Part shown: in pieces, positions 1 to 8,362 of the stretch
Position numbering within the stretch: position 1 is the stretch's first letter
Layout: the number at the start of each line of letters is the position of its first letter
Source: Bacteroidota bacterium
GTDB taxonomy: Bacteria; Bacteroidota; Bacteroidia; UBA8524
Assembly: GCA_008933805.1 (NCBI GenBank)
Contig: WBUH01000004.1
Span: 1 to 64,000, forward strand
Direction of reading: 5' to 3'
DNA length: 64,000 nt
The notes under the pieces: model-generated
Told to the model about the DNA's origin: nothing
What the model saw: the letters and a program-made list of their open reading frames with translations, nothing else
The model's database searches: none
Position numbers and translations under genes: made by a program

Positions 1-958
1 ATATGATACAAGGTGCTTTTTCTTTGGCTTGGCGGAACAAATCGCGTACCCTTGAGGCACCCACACCCACAAACATTTCTACGAAATCAGAACCTGAAAG
101 TGAGAAGAAAGGCACGTTGGCTTCACCTGCTACGGCTTTTGCCAACAAGGTTTTACCTGTACCGGGTGAGCCTACCAATAAAGCTCCTTTGGGGATTTTA
201 CCTCCCAATTTGGTGTATTTCTGAGGATTTTTAAGGAAATCTACAATTTCCATTACCTCTACTTTAGCTTCTTCAAGACCTGCAACATCGTTAAACGTTA
301 CATTCACTTGGGTGTCTTTATCAAACAGCTGAGCTTTTGACTTACCAATATTGAATATCTGTGAGCCGGGACCACCACCAGCACCACCCATGCGGCGCAT
401 AAAGTACAGGAATATTACTACGATAATAAGTATAGGCCCGAAAACGCTAAGGAAATCCCACAACAAGTTACGGCGGGTTTCTGCCTCAGGGTATACCTTT
501 TCGGCATCAGAGAAACCTGTTTGTGTTTTATCCAAGTCGGCCTTAAAGGCTTCGTAGTTGGATATTTCCATTTGAAAATGGGCACGGTCTTCACCAAACA
601 ACCCTCCGGTTGATTTTAGTTTCTCTTTGTATTTTTCGTTTTTAAGCGCGTCTTCGGTAAGGTATATCTCTGCTATTTTCTCATTCACAACCACAATACG
701 CTTAATATCATGGCTTTTCAGCATCTCAAACACCTCTTTAGGGTTGGTTTGTTTGGGGCTGTTGTAGCCGGGATAGAACAGCATTACTAATAGCAACGAA
801 GCTACGATGGCGTAAATCCAGTACAGGTTGAAGCGGGGACCGCCACCGGGACCTACAGGAGGTTTTGGGGTTTTTGGCAGTTTATTGAATGGATTTGTGT
901 TGCGATTTTTATTGCCCTCAGTTTTTTCAGGGCGTTTCACGTTTTCGTTATCCTGCAT
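1..958 (-). CDS. ftsH: ATP-dependent zinc metalloprotease FtsH, N-terminal part (cut by window edge)
   Basis: Membrane-bound AAA+ protease that degrades misfolded and short-lived membrane and cytosolic proteins. About 319 residues are visible from the ATG at 958. A basic, Pro/Gly-rich N-terminus (1-43) precedes TM1 (about 44-62), a periplasmic FtsH_ext domain (about 70-165), TM2 (about 168-186), and then the AAA domain with Walker A GSPGTGKT (about 262-269; most FtsH have GPPGTGKT). The [19 protein letters not shown] stretch is typical. The rest of the AAA domain and the zinc protease domain lie left of the window. The gene just upstream on the same strand encodes a protein resembling this periplasmic domain, 243 bases away. 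Confidence 0.97.
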   Translation of the reverse strand, partial: MQDNENVKRPEKTEGNKNRNTNPFNKLPKTPKPPVGPGGGPRFNLYWIYAIVASLLLVMLFYPGYNSPKQTNPKEVFEMLKSHDIKRIVVVNEKIAEIYLTEDALKNEKYKEKLKSTGGLFGEDRAHFQMEISNYEAFKADLDKTQTGFSDAEKVYPEAETRRNLLWDFLSVFGPILIIVVIFLYFMRRMGGAGGGPGSQIFNIGKSKAQLFDKDTQVNVTFNDVAGLEEAKVEVMEIVDFLKNPQKYTKLGGKIPKGALLVGSPGTGKTLLAKAVAGEANVPFFSLSGSDFVEMFVGVGASRVRDLFRQAKEKAPCII

Positions 959-1201
959 TATCGTTTTTATGACTTGTTAACGGTAGCTTTTGAGAAATGT
1001 TCGGATGTTTCTAAAAGCTCCAAAATTATCTAATATAATCCGGTTTAAAAAAATCAAACTTACAAAGCCCGATACACAAAAACCAATCCACGTGGCAGTA
1101 TGTACCGATAAAAAGTGAAATTAAGCGGATGAAACGTTGCAATGGTTTGCCATTTGCTGCCATTGTTAAAAAAATCTGCAACTTTGGCAGTGTTTAATTA
1201 T

Positions 1202-1597
1202 CTACCTGTTTTTGCGTAAACGTAAAAAGCCGGCTACTAATCCCGCAAATACCAATATTGGCAGCAAGTAGTTGAACAGCGGGCGAATAAAGGGTACGCG
1301 GCTTTCGTAGCGTATCATTGCCTTCTCTTCGGGCGCTATGGATGCCTGCATAGCATCAAACTCCTGTACAAAGTTTTCTTTATCGGTAAGCGGGGGTAAT
1401 AAATACCATTTACCGGTTGGGTACTCTTTGCTGTTTTTGATGGTAAACTCAACGTCTTTATCGTTTATTATCACTACCCTATCCACTTGCTTGTTTTTAA
1501 GGAGTATAAAAAACTTGTCTACCCCTAACTTTTCAGGAGGTTTTGAACACGAAGTAAAAACCAATAACAAGGTAAAAAGGACAGAAAGGTATTTCAT
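1202..1597 (-). CDS. Lipoprotein resembling a free-standing FtsH extracellular domain
   Basis: 131 residues. The N-terminus is a lipoprotein signal with lipobox FTSC (Cys about 17). The middle aligns by eye with the periplasmic domain of the adjacent FtsH: FFILLKNKQVDRVVIIND against [18 protein letters not shown], then a second shared block ending in an Asp-x-x-x-x-Gln segment. The C-terminus has a hydrophobic helix (about 108-124) followed by RLRKNR, matching the position of FtsH TM2. There is no AAA or protease domain. It therefore looks like FtsH TM1-ext-TM2 with TM1 replaced by a lipid anchor. Sharing a strand and neighbourhood with ftsH suggests it modulates or assembles with FtsH; that role is inference. 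Confidence 0.85.
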   Translation of the reverse strand: MKYLSVLFTLLLVFTSCSKPPEKLGVDKFFILLKNKQVDRVVIINDKDVEFTIKNSKEYPTGKWYLLPPLTDKENFVQEFDAMQASIAPEEKAMIRYESRVPFIRPLFNYLLPILVFAGLVAGFLRLRKNR

Positions 1598-1646
1598 CGG
1601 GGGGCGAAGATAGGGTAAAGCCTTGTAGCAGTTTTGACAAAACTAT

Positions 1647-1853
1647 CGACAGGTATAAAACCTATCGCTTTGGAATTATACAGCGCGGCAGGGTTTTAAA
1701 CCCTGCCGCGCTGAACAACCTTCGCAGAACAGGAATTTATTTCCTGTTCAACTAAACGACAGGTTAAAACCTATCGCTTTTGTAATTACCTCCCCGCGGA
1801 GGACTTAAGTCCTCCGCGGGGAGGTAATTGTAATAGAACCGGATTTTAATCCG
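1647..1853. repeat. Composite palindromic repeat, copy 1
   Basis: Gene-free DNA between the FtsH-like lipoprotein and kbl. It holds, in order: a GGTATAAAACC short palindrome (1647-1667), a perfect 33-base palindrome (1681-1713), a hairpin (1727-1749), a second short palindrome with GGTTAAAACC (1757-1776), the linker tatcgcttttgt, a perfect 46-base palindrome (1784-1829) with ends AATTAC and core GACTTAAGTC, and a last short palindrome (1840-1853). The last three parts recur, with different arm sequences, at 3219-3316 and 5784-5852. The remainder of 1598-1997 shows only a possible -7 box (TAATTTTG, 1960-1967) for kbl. Confidence 0.9.
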
Positions 1854-1997
1854 ACTGAAAGCATTTCGCTTATGAGGGGCATCTTTCAGCGTTTTCGAGC
1901 TTCCTACAAAACAATCTTCAATATTTCCCCTCAAACCATTATACATTCCTTAAAAACAATAATTTTGTGCGCAATCATTAACAAGTAAAAAACGGCT

Positions 1998-3197
1998 ATG
2001 TACGATACCTTAAAACCCATATTGGAGCAAGAACTGCAAAACATTAAAGATAACGGGCTTTATAAAAAAGAGCGCATTATTATTTCGCCACAAGGAGCTG
2101 ATATTAAGCTAAACACCGGGCAAGAGGTAATAAACTTTTGTGCCAACAACTACTTGGGACTTTCTTCTCATCCAAAGGTAGTTGCTGCTGCTAAGCAGTA
2201 TATTGATTCGCACGGGTACGGTATGTCGTCGGTACGTTTTATCTGCGGTACACAAGACATTCACAAAGAACTTGAGCAAAAGATTGCTAAGTTTTTGGGT
2301 ACTGAAGACACCATTTTGTACGTAGCGGCTTTTGATGCCAACGGAGGTGTGTTTGAACCTTTGTTTAATGAGGAAGATGCTATTATCAGCGATGAATTGA
2401 ACCACGCCAGTATCATTGACGGGGTGCGTTTGTGCAAGGCTCAACGTTTCCGCTACAAAAACAATGATATGGCCGACCTTGAAGCTAAACTGATTGAAGC
2501 ACAAGGTGCGCGCAACCGTATTATTGTTACTGACGGTGTGTTTAGTATGGACGGTACTATTGCCCAGTTGGATAAAATTTGCGACTTGGCTGATAAATAC
2601 AAAGCCCTTGTGATGATTGATGAATCACACGCAAGTGGTTTTGTGGGTAAAACCGGTCGCGGTACGCACGAGTACTGCAATGTGATGGGTCGTGTAGATA
2701 TTATTACCGGAACGCTGGGCAAAGCACTTGGTGGTGCATCAGGCGGTTTCACCTCAGGTAAAAAAGAAATTATTGAGATGTTGCGTCAGCGTTCTCGTCC
2801 TTATTTGTTTTCTAACACACTTGCTCCCTCTATTACAGGTGCCAGTATTGCCGTGTTGGATATGTTGAGCGAGACTACTGAGCTACGCGATAAACTGGAA
2901 GAAAACACCAAATACTTCCGCGAAGAAATGACCAAAGCAGGGTTTGATATTAAACCCGGCGTGCACCCTATTGTGCCCATCATGCTATACGATGCGGTAG
3001 TGGCTCAACAAATGGCCGATAAGTTGCTTGCAGAAGGTATTTATGTGATTGGTTTCTTTTACCCTGTGGTAGCTAAAGGGTTGGCGCGTATCCGTGTGCA
3101 AATTTCAGCAGGACACGACCGTCATCACCTTGAGAAAGCCGTAGCTGCCTTTACCAAGGTAGGCCGCGAATTGGGTGTATTGAAGGCAACCGCGTAA
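1998..3197 (+). CDS. kbl: Glycine C-acetyltransferase (2-amino-3-ketobutyrate CoA ligase)
   Basis: PLP enzyme of the alpha-oxoamine synthase family that cleaves 2-amino-3-oxobutyrate with CoA to glycine and acetyl-CoA, the second step of threonine breakdown through threonine dehydrogenase. 399 residues, the usual length. Visible: cofactor Asp in MIDESHASG (208-211) and the Schiff-base lysine in TLGKALGG (Lys242). [13 protein letters not shown] near the N-terminus is typical of Kbl rather than of BioF or HemA. No threonine dehydrogenase lies next to it in this window. It is flanked on both sides by composite palindromic repeats. Confidence 0.96.
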   Translation: MYDTLKPILEQELQNIKDNGLYKKERIIISPQGADIKLNTGQEVINFCANNYLGLSSHPKVVAAAKQYIDSHGYGMSSVRFICGTQDIHKELEQKIAKFLGTEDTILYVAAFDANGGVFEPLFNEEDAIISDELNHASIIDGVRLCKAQRFRYKNNDMADLEAKLIEAQGARNRIIVTDGVFSMDGTIAQLDKICDLADKYKALVMIDESHASGFVGKTGRGTHEYCNVMGRVDIITGTLGKALGGASGGFTSGKKEIIEMLRQRSRPYLFSNTLAPSITGASIAVLDMLSETTELRDKLEENTKYFREEMTKAGFDIKPGVHPIVPIMLYDAVVAQQMADKLLAEGIYVIGFFYPVVAKGLARIRVQISAGHDRHHLEKAVAAFTKVGRELGVLKATA

Positions 3198-3218
3198 GCA
3201 AAATATCTCCTTGAAGCC

Positions 3219-3316
3219 ATGGGGTTAAAACCCCATACTGATACAATTACTGTTAGAAAGAAGACTTAAGTCTTCTTTCTAACAGTAATCACAAAAGCAA
3301 CAGGTTTTAACCTGTT
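3219..3316. repeat. Composite palindromic repeat, copy 2
   Basis: Short palindrome ATGGGGTTAAAACCCCAT (3219-3236), then a perfect 44-base palindrome (3246-3289) with ends ATTAC and core GACTTAAGTC, then a short palindrome AACAGGTTTTAACCTGTT (3299-3316). Read on the minus strand, the order short palindrome, gcttttgtg linker, long palindrome matches copies 1 and 3, so this copy is mainly inverted relative to copy 1 across kbl. It also carries a short palindrome on its other side. The 12-base variable arm differs wholly from the other two copies yet stays fully self-complementary. Confidence 0.9.
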
Positions 3317-3383
3317 ATTGTAAATGCTGTTTAAATGTAACCCATACCCTCCTGATAACTGATAACCACTAACCAATACCCTT

Positions 3384-4094
3384 TTGAAACCAACTGCCGA
3401 AGTCATTCTTTCGCCCGCTTTAGTGCCTTACTACGATTTACAGGGCAAAGTAGTAGTGGTAATTGATATACTGCGCGCTACTACTACCATGTGTTATGCG
3501 TTTATGAACGGTGCGGAGCGGATTATACCCATTGAAAGTATTGAGGAGGCTAAAACGTATTTAGGCAAAGATTATGTGGTGGCAGCGGAACGTGAGGGAT
3601 TGGTAGCTGAAGGGTTTACACTGGGTAATTCGCCGGAAAGCTTTACCCCCGAGATTGTGAACGGAAAAACCGTGGTATTAACCACCACTAACGGCACTTA
3701 TACCCTGCACCAGTGCAAGGCTGCTGATAAAATTGTTACGGGTGCATTTACCAACATAAGCGCGTTGTGTAATTGGCTGGTAGGCTGGAATCAGCCCGTT
3801 GTTTTGGCTTGTGCAGGCTGGAAGAATAAATTTAATCTTGAAGATACGGTGTTTGCAGGGGCGGTATTACATACCATCCGCGAGCATTTTAATCTTGAAA
3901 GTGACAGCTGCGTAGCTGCATTGAACTTGTTTTTAACAGCATCGCAAAACCTTGAGGGATATATGCGCCACAGCAACCATGCCCAACGTTTTGAAAAGCT
4001 GGGAATTGATGATTTACCCACTTGCCTTAAACTGGATGTAACGGATATTGTACCGTTTTATAGTGAGGGGGTGTTAGTGCCGTTGAAAGTTTAG
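3384..4094 (+). CDS. comB: 2-phosphosulfolactate phosphatase family protein (ComB)
   Basis: Mg-dependent phosphatase family. In methanogens it makes sulfolactate for coenzyme M; in Bacteroidota the substrate is not settled, and no other coenzyme M genes are seen here. 236 residues, normal length. Family signatures are VVVIDILRATTTMCYAF near the N-terminus, TTNGTYTLHQC and CAGWKNKFNLEDTVFAG. The start is TTG at 3384, since no in-frame ATG precedes the conserved N-terminal block. It is followed by the long inverted-repeat element at 4122-4547. Confidence 0.92.
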   Translation: MKPTAEVILSPALVPYYDLQGKVVVVIDILRATTTMCYAFMNGAERIIPIESIEEAKTYLGKDYVVAAEREGLVAEGFTLGNSPESFTPEIVNGKTVVLTTTNGTYTLHQCKAADKIVTGAFTNISALCNWLVGWNQPVVLACAGWKNKFNLEDTVFAGAVLHTIREHFNLESDSCVAALNLFLTASQNLEGYMRHSNHAQRFEKLGIDDLPTCLKLDVTDIVPFYSEGVLVPLKV

Positions 4095-4121
4095 TTTTGA
4101 TCAAACAAAACTTCTATTTTA

Positions 4122-4547
4122 TTTTCCTTTTGAGGGGCAAAAGGAAACAAAACCCTTCGTCCTGTTAGGCGTTTTGTCAGCACACAAACAGCACCGTTAT
4201 AAAATTTGCTGTTGCTTGGTAATTTTTAAACAGACAAAGTTCTCCACCCATTATTAGCTCTTAAAAATTACGCTATGCAACCGGCGCACAAACCTACGCT
4301 CAATTTTATAACTGCACACGCTTTACAGGACGTTATGCTGAGGCGAAAGCATAGAGGGCATTTGAGAAATATTCTTTTAAAACAAGGAAGCAGGGTTGGG
4401 GAAAGACAAAACAGGTCTTAGCAGCGGAGGGTTAGTTTGTGCGGTTGGGCAAGTTGTTTTGTCGGAGGTTGAGGGTTCCGTAGTTTTATAGAAAATTTCT
4501 CACAGCCTGCCTTTTTTTGGTTCTTTTTTGGGCAAGCAAAAAAGAAC
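4122..4547. other. Non-coding element made of nested inverted repeats
   Basis: Fills the gap between convergent genes (ends at 4094 and 4556); no coding frame seen. Five stem modules follow one another. (1) Hairpin 4123-4131/4139-4147. (2) A 175-base stem-loop with four nested stems: CGTCCTGT 4158-4165 with 4325-4332, GTTATAAAATT 4196-4206 with 4302-4312, GTTGC 4211-4215 with 4277-4281, GTAATTTTTAA 4219-4229 with 4261-4271. (3) Hairpin TATGCT/AGCATA 4334-4353. (4) A 140-base stem-loop: about 20 pairs between 4363-4383 and 4483-4502, GGAA/TTCC at 4386-4389/4476-4479, and GACAAAAC 4405-4412 with 4456-4463. (5) Hairpin GTTCTTTTTT 4520-4529 with 4538-4547. It could be a non-autonomous mobile element, a structured RNA, or both. 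Confidence 0.75.
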
Positions 4548-4555
4548 AAATTAAA

Positions 4556-5719
4556 CTAAAACCTCTTCAATACCGCCTTCTTTACCCAAGAAAGACCTGC
4601 AAAACGGGCAGCTGCATTTACAATCCAAGGTTGTTTGTTTAGCAGGCGCATTAAGCGGTAGTTACGGCGCAGTTCTGCACCGTATTTTGCGTACACGGTA
4701 TCATCGTACCCTTTTATAAATTCTACTGAAAAATTATTGTTCGTAAAGCATTCTGTGGCTTTTTGCGCAGCAAACATTCCGCTATATACGGCTTTATCAA
4801 TGCCGTGGCCTTGTAAAGGGTCAATCAACGATGCCGCATCTCCTGCCAGCATATACCCCTCCCCGCTAATAGGGGCATTTTTACCACCTATGGGCAGACC
4901 AAATCCTTTTACTTCACCGGTTTGTATAGCGTTTGTAAACATTGGTGCTACGGCAGACTCGTTGGCAATTATACTATCCATCACCTCGCGCAGTTTAATA
5001 TTGTGCTTGGCCGCTTCGCTGGCTACAATGCCAAACCCTACATTAAACGTATTGTTTCCGAGCGGGAACACCCAAAAATAGCCGGGCAGGTAGTTATTAA
5101 ACAGGTAAAATTTATTGGTCAGGTTATCGCTGATAATCCCTGTGTAGTAGGCTGCAACAGCAGTGCAATAACGCTCGCGGTTGATGGGACTGTTATCAAG
5201 ATACTTTGCTAATACTGAATTAGCACCGTCGCACCCGATAACAAAACGGGCTTGGATGTTCTCATCACTGTTCCGTTTTTTCAGCAACCACAAGTTGTTT
5301 TCTTTGGTTATCTGCCCCACTTCAAACCCTTCAAAAACTTCGGTAGCCGTATGTTTTTTTACTTGTGAGAACAGGAAACCGTCAAAATCCAACCGCGGTG
5401 AGTTGTAGGCTTCTGCTTTCCATTCAATATCAATTACCTTGTTATTAGGGGCAACAATCTGGCAATATTTAATAGACTGCTTCAGTGTTAGCTGTTGCAG
5501 TTCTTCATTAAAATCGGGGATAATTTGTCGCAGTGCTTTAAGTGTCGGGCCGGGTATGGCATCGCCGCAGGTTTTGTGGCGAGGGAAACCTGCCTTATCT
5601 ATCAGGGCAACTTTTAAACCACTGTTTTTCAGCGTCAATGCTGCACTGCTACCCGCAGGGCCTGCCCCCAATATTGCTATGTCAAACAAATTTGCCAACG
5701 CACAAACATACAATTGCAA
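4556..5719 (-). CDS. FAD-dependent oxidoreductase, geranylgeranyl reductase family
   Basis: 387 residues. N-terminal FAD dinucleotide-binding motif ILGAGPAGSSAA (about 17-28), then KTCGDAIPGPTL, and the family's second FAD motif LAGDAASLIDPLQGHGIDKA in the C-terminal half. Relatives reduce isoprenoid double bonds, as in menaquinone or lipid tails, or hydroxylate aromatics; the substrate cannot be told from sequence. The annotated ATG (5719) gives a 12-residue lead; TTG at 5689, directly before FDIAILGAG, would be a tighter start. Confidence 0.85.
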   Translation of the reverse strand: MQLYVCALANLFDIAILGAGPAGSSAALTLKNSGLKVALIDKAGFPRHKTCGDAIPGPTLKALRQIIPDFNEELQQLTLKQSIKYCQIVAPNNKVIDIEWKAEAYNSPRLDFDGFLFSQVKKHTATEVFEGFEVGQITKENNLWLLKKRNSDENIQARFVIGCDGANSVLAKYLDNSPINRERYCTAVAAYYTGIISDNLTNKFYLFNNYLPGYFWVFPLGNNTFNVGFGIVASEAAKHNIKLREVMDSIIANESAVAPMFTNAIQTGEVKGFGLPIGGKNAPISGEGYMLAGDAASLIDPLQGHGIDKAVYSGMFAAQKATECFTNNNFSVEFIKGYDDTVYAKYGAELRRNYRLMRLLNKQPWIVNAAARFAGLSWVKKAVLKRF

Positions 5720-5783
5720 GCACTTCTAATAAAAGCTACTTCACACATAAAAATCAGAAAATTTATTTTCATACTGCCGCCAA

Positions 5784-5852
5784 GGGTTAAAACCCCTCGC
5801 TTTTGCAATTACAACAAGGAGTAGGACTTAAGTCCTACTCCTTGTTGTAATT
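5784..5852. repeat. Composite palindromic repeat, copy 3
   Basis: Short palindrome GGGTTAAAACCC (5784-5795), linker ctcgcttttgc, then a perfect 46-base palindrome (5807-5852) with ends AATTAC and core GACTTAAGTC. Same order and orientation as copy 1. It lies between the divergent FAD reductase and CNNM genes, so it is not acting simply as a terminator for a convergent pair. Confidence 0.9.
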
Positions 5853-5925
5853 TTGATAAATATGGTTTCACCCGTATTTAAAAAAAATACCGTTACTTTG
5901 TGCTTAGTCACCCTTACACCCCTGC

Positions 5926-7206
5926 ATGGACTATTATAGTAGTTGGCTTATAATACTTATCACCGTTGCCCTTTCGGCCTTCTTTTCAGGAATAGAAATA
6001 GCTTTTATCACTGCAAGCAAACTGCGCATTGAGTTAAAAAGCAAACAAGGCTCTTTTATAGCCCGCATTCTTTCGGTGTATGTTAAAGAACCTTCACGGT
6101 TTATCAGTACTACACTGGTAGGCAACAACATTGTGCTGGTTATTTACGGTATTTTTATGGGTGCTGTTTTAGAAGGTGCCATCCGCGGAATTTTACCTGT
6201 AAGCTACCAAAACGAAGCTGTGATACTGCTGGTACAAACCTTTATTTCTACCGCTTTTGTATTGGTATTCGGTGAGTTCTTGCCCAAAATACTTTTTCGC
6301 TCTAACCCCGACCAAATGTTGTTTGGTTTTGCCTTGCTGTTTCAAGGGTTTTACTATCTGTTCATTCCCGTTTCAAGGTTGGTAGAGTGGATTTCGGTAA
6401 ACATCATTGCCCTTGTAACCCGTGTACGCCCGCAAAAACAAAAAAGCTACGCTTTTACACGACTAGACCTTGACCACTACATTACCGAGAGTGCTAATAT
6501 GGATTTGGAAGAGGACGCCGATATTGATGCGGAAATGTTTAAAAACGCCCTCGACTTTGATAAGCTAAAGGCAAGGGATTGCATGGTGCCTCGCACCGAA
6601 GTGGTGGCTATTGAGTTAGAAGAACCGATTGACGAACTGTATAAACTTTTTTTAGAGAGCGGCCATAGCAAAATACTGGTGTACAAAGACAGTATTGATA
6701 ACATTATCGGCTATGTGCATCAGGTGGATATGTTTAAACATCCTAAACAGATAAAGAACATACTTATCCCGATTATCATGGTTACTGAATCGGCACCGGC
6801 CAACGAGTTGCTGAAAAAATTTACTGCCGAACGTAAAAGTATCGCACTGATACTGGATGAATTTGGAGGCACAGCAGGGATTGTTACTCTTGAGGATGTG
6901 ATTGAAGAGATTATTGGGGATATTGACGATGAACACGATGTGGAGGAGTTGCTTGAAAAAGAATTGGGCAACGGTGAGTATGAATTTTCAGCAAGGTTGG
7001 AAGTGGATTATCTGAACGAAAACTATACGCTTGAGATACCCGAAGGGGATTATGACACCTTGGGCGGGTTTATTATCTCGCACCACGAAGACATACCCGA
7101 CGCAGGTGAAACCCTTACTATTGAGCATTTTGAAATTACCATTCTGAAAAAAGAAGGTGCCCGCATTGATGAGGTACGGTTAAAAGTATTAGAGCAAGAG
7201 GAGTAA
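5926..7206 (+). CDS. Hemolysin-family membrane protein with CNNM and CBS domains (CorC/GldE type)
   Basis: 426 residues. N-terminal CNNM/DUF21 membrane domain (about 1-180, three to four hydrophobic segments), a CBS pair (about 215-335, with MVPRTEVVAIE and LDEFGGTAGIVTLEDVIEEIIGDI, written here in parts), and a C-terminal CorC_HlyC domain. Homologues act in magnesium/cobalt efflux; in gliding Bacteroidota the paralogue GldE supports gliding and T9SS. Which applies here is not clear, since no gldD neighbour is seen. It ends 44 bases before prfB. Confidence 0.9.
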   Translation: MDYYSSWLIILITVALSAFFSGIEIAFITASKLRIELKSKQGSFIARILSVYVKEPSRFISTTLVGNNIVLVIYGIFMGAVLEGAIRGILPVSYQNEAVILLVQTFISTAFVLVFGEFLPKILFRSNPDQMLFGFALLFQGFYYLFIPVSRLVEWISVNIIALVTRVRPQKQKSYAFTRLDLDHYITESANMDLEEDADIDAEMFKNALDFDKLKARDCMVPRTEVVAIELEEPIDELYKLFLESGHSKILVYKDSIDNIIGYVHQVDMFKHPKQIKNILIPIIMVTESAPANELLKKFTAERKSIALILDEFGGTAGIVTLEDVIEEIIGDIDDEHDVEELLEKELGNGEYEFSARLEVDYLNENYTLEIPEGDYDTLGGFIISHHEDIPDAGETLTIEHFEITILKKEGARIDEVRLKVLEQEE

Positions 7207-7235
7207 GTCAAAATGCCTTTTGGTTAAAAATTCGC

Positions 7236-7243
7236 TACCTTTG
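7236..7243 (+). promoter_or_regulatory. Possible -7 box for prfB
   Basis: TACCTTTG matches the Bacteroidota -7 consensus TAnnTTTG and ends 7 bases before the prfB ATG, which would give a very short leader. The nearest upstream TTG (7220-7222) is only 13 bases away, closer than the usual spacing, so support is partial. Confidence 0.35.
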
Positions 7244-7250
7244 CAGCGTT

Positions 7251-8340
7251 ATGACAACCGACCAATATAAAGATTTAAAGGGCCGTGTAGAGGCCTTGAG
7301 GAGGTATCTTTGACGTTGATGCCAAGCTTAAATTAATTGCAGAAGAAGAAGAAGTAAGTCACCGTCCCGAATTTTGGGACGACCCCAAAAAAGCCGAACA
7401 ACATCTTAAAGCCATAAAAACCAAAAAGGTTTGGACGGATGCTTTTGCCGCTGTGCAACAAAAACTTGACGACATGACCGTTTTGTTTGAGTTTGCCCAA
7501 GCAGGCGAGGCAGGGGATGACGAGCTTGACCCCCAATACAAAATTACACTTGATGCCGTTGAAGACCTTGAGTTTAGGAATATGCTAAGCGGAGAGGAAG
7601 ACCAGTTGAGCGCCATTGTGAACATAAATGCAGGTGCCGGCGGAACTGAGAGCCAAGACTGGGCCGAGATGCTGATGCGTATGTATATTATGTGGGGCGA
7701 GAAAAACGGCTACAAAGTAACCGAGCTTGATTATCAAGCGGGGGAAGGTGCTGGTATAAAATCATGCTCATTACAAATTGATGGAGAATTTGCCTACGGT
7801 TATCTAAAGGGCGAGAACGGTGTACACCGTTTGGTGCGCATATCGCCGTATGATGCCAACGCACGTCGCCACACATCGTTTTCATCAGTATATGTGTACC
7901 CGGTGGTGGATGACAGTATAGAAATTGAGATTAACCCTGCCGATTTGGAAGTTACCACAGCCCGCTCAGGCGGTGCAGGCGGCCAGAACGTGAACAAGGT
8001 TGAAACCAAGGTAATGATGAAGCACATACCCTCGGGCATTGTGGTTGTTTGTCAGGTAGAGCGCAGCCAAAGCGCCAACCGCGAACGCGCATTGCAAATG
8101 CTGCGTTCACAATTATACGAGGTAGAAATTCGCAAACGCAACGAGGCAAAAGCCGCCGTTGAAGCCGGTAAGAAAAAAATTGAGTGGGGCTCGCAAATAC
8201 GCAGTTATGTATTGCACCCATACAAACTGGTGAAGGATGTGCGAACCGATTATGAAACCAGCAACGCACAAGGGGTGCTTGACGGCGACCTTGACGGTTT
8301 TATAAAAGCCTACCTAATGGAGTTTGGCAGCAAAAAATAA
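7251..8340 (+). CDS. prfB: Peptide chain release factor 2, with programmed +1 frameshift
   Basis: Release factor reading UGA and UAA stops. Frame 0 runs from ATG 7251 for 20 codons to an in-frame TGA at 7311-7313; a +1 slip at CTT TGA C continues at GAC 7312 to the TAA at 8338-8340, about 362 residues in all (E. coli RF2 has 365). An internal Shine-Dalgarno-like AGGAGG lies just upstream of the CTT, as in the classic autoregulatory site. The catalytic GGQ is at about 243-245. The stop-recognition tripeptide, SPF in E. coli, reads SPY here (about 198-200). Little RF2 means slow UGA termination and more frameshifting, which restores RF2. Confidence 0.97.
7298..7314 (+). promoter_or_regulatory. 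prfB programmed frameshift site
   Basis: AGGAGG, a short spacer, then CTT TGA C: the slippery Leu codon, the UGA stop and the following C are the canonical RF2 recoding signal. Both frames are intact on either side and RF2 homology continues without loss across the shift. Confidence 0.95.
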
Positions 8341-8362
8341 TGTTATTTTGCGTTGCAAACCT

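Noticed and set aside
1764-1946. Short minus-strand open frame overlapping the palindromic repeat
   Set aside because: Its sequence is the palindrome read through; no start context, no homology seen, and both strands read equally well.
4122-4547. Element as merely two transcription terminators for the convergent genes
   Set aside because: The end hairpins could serve as terminators, but the two large nested stem-loops between them are not needed for that.
7251-7313. prfB as a frameshifted pseudogene because of the early TGA
   Set aside because: The site is the canonical RF2 recoding signal with AGGAGG spacing and CTT TGA C.
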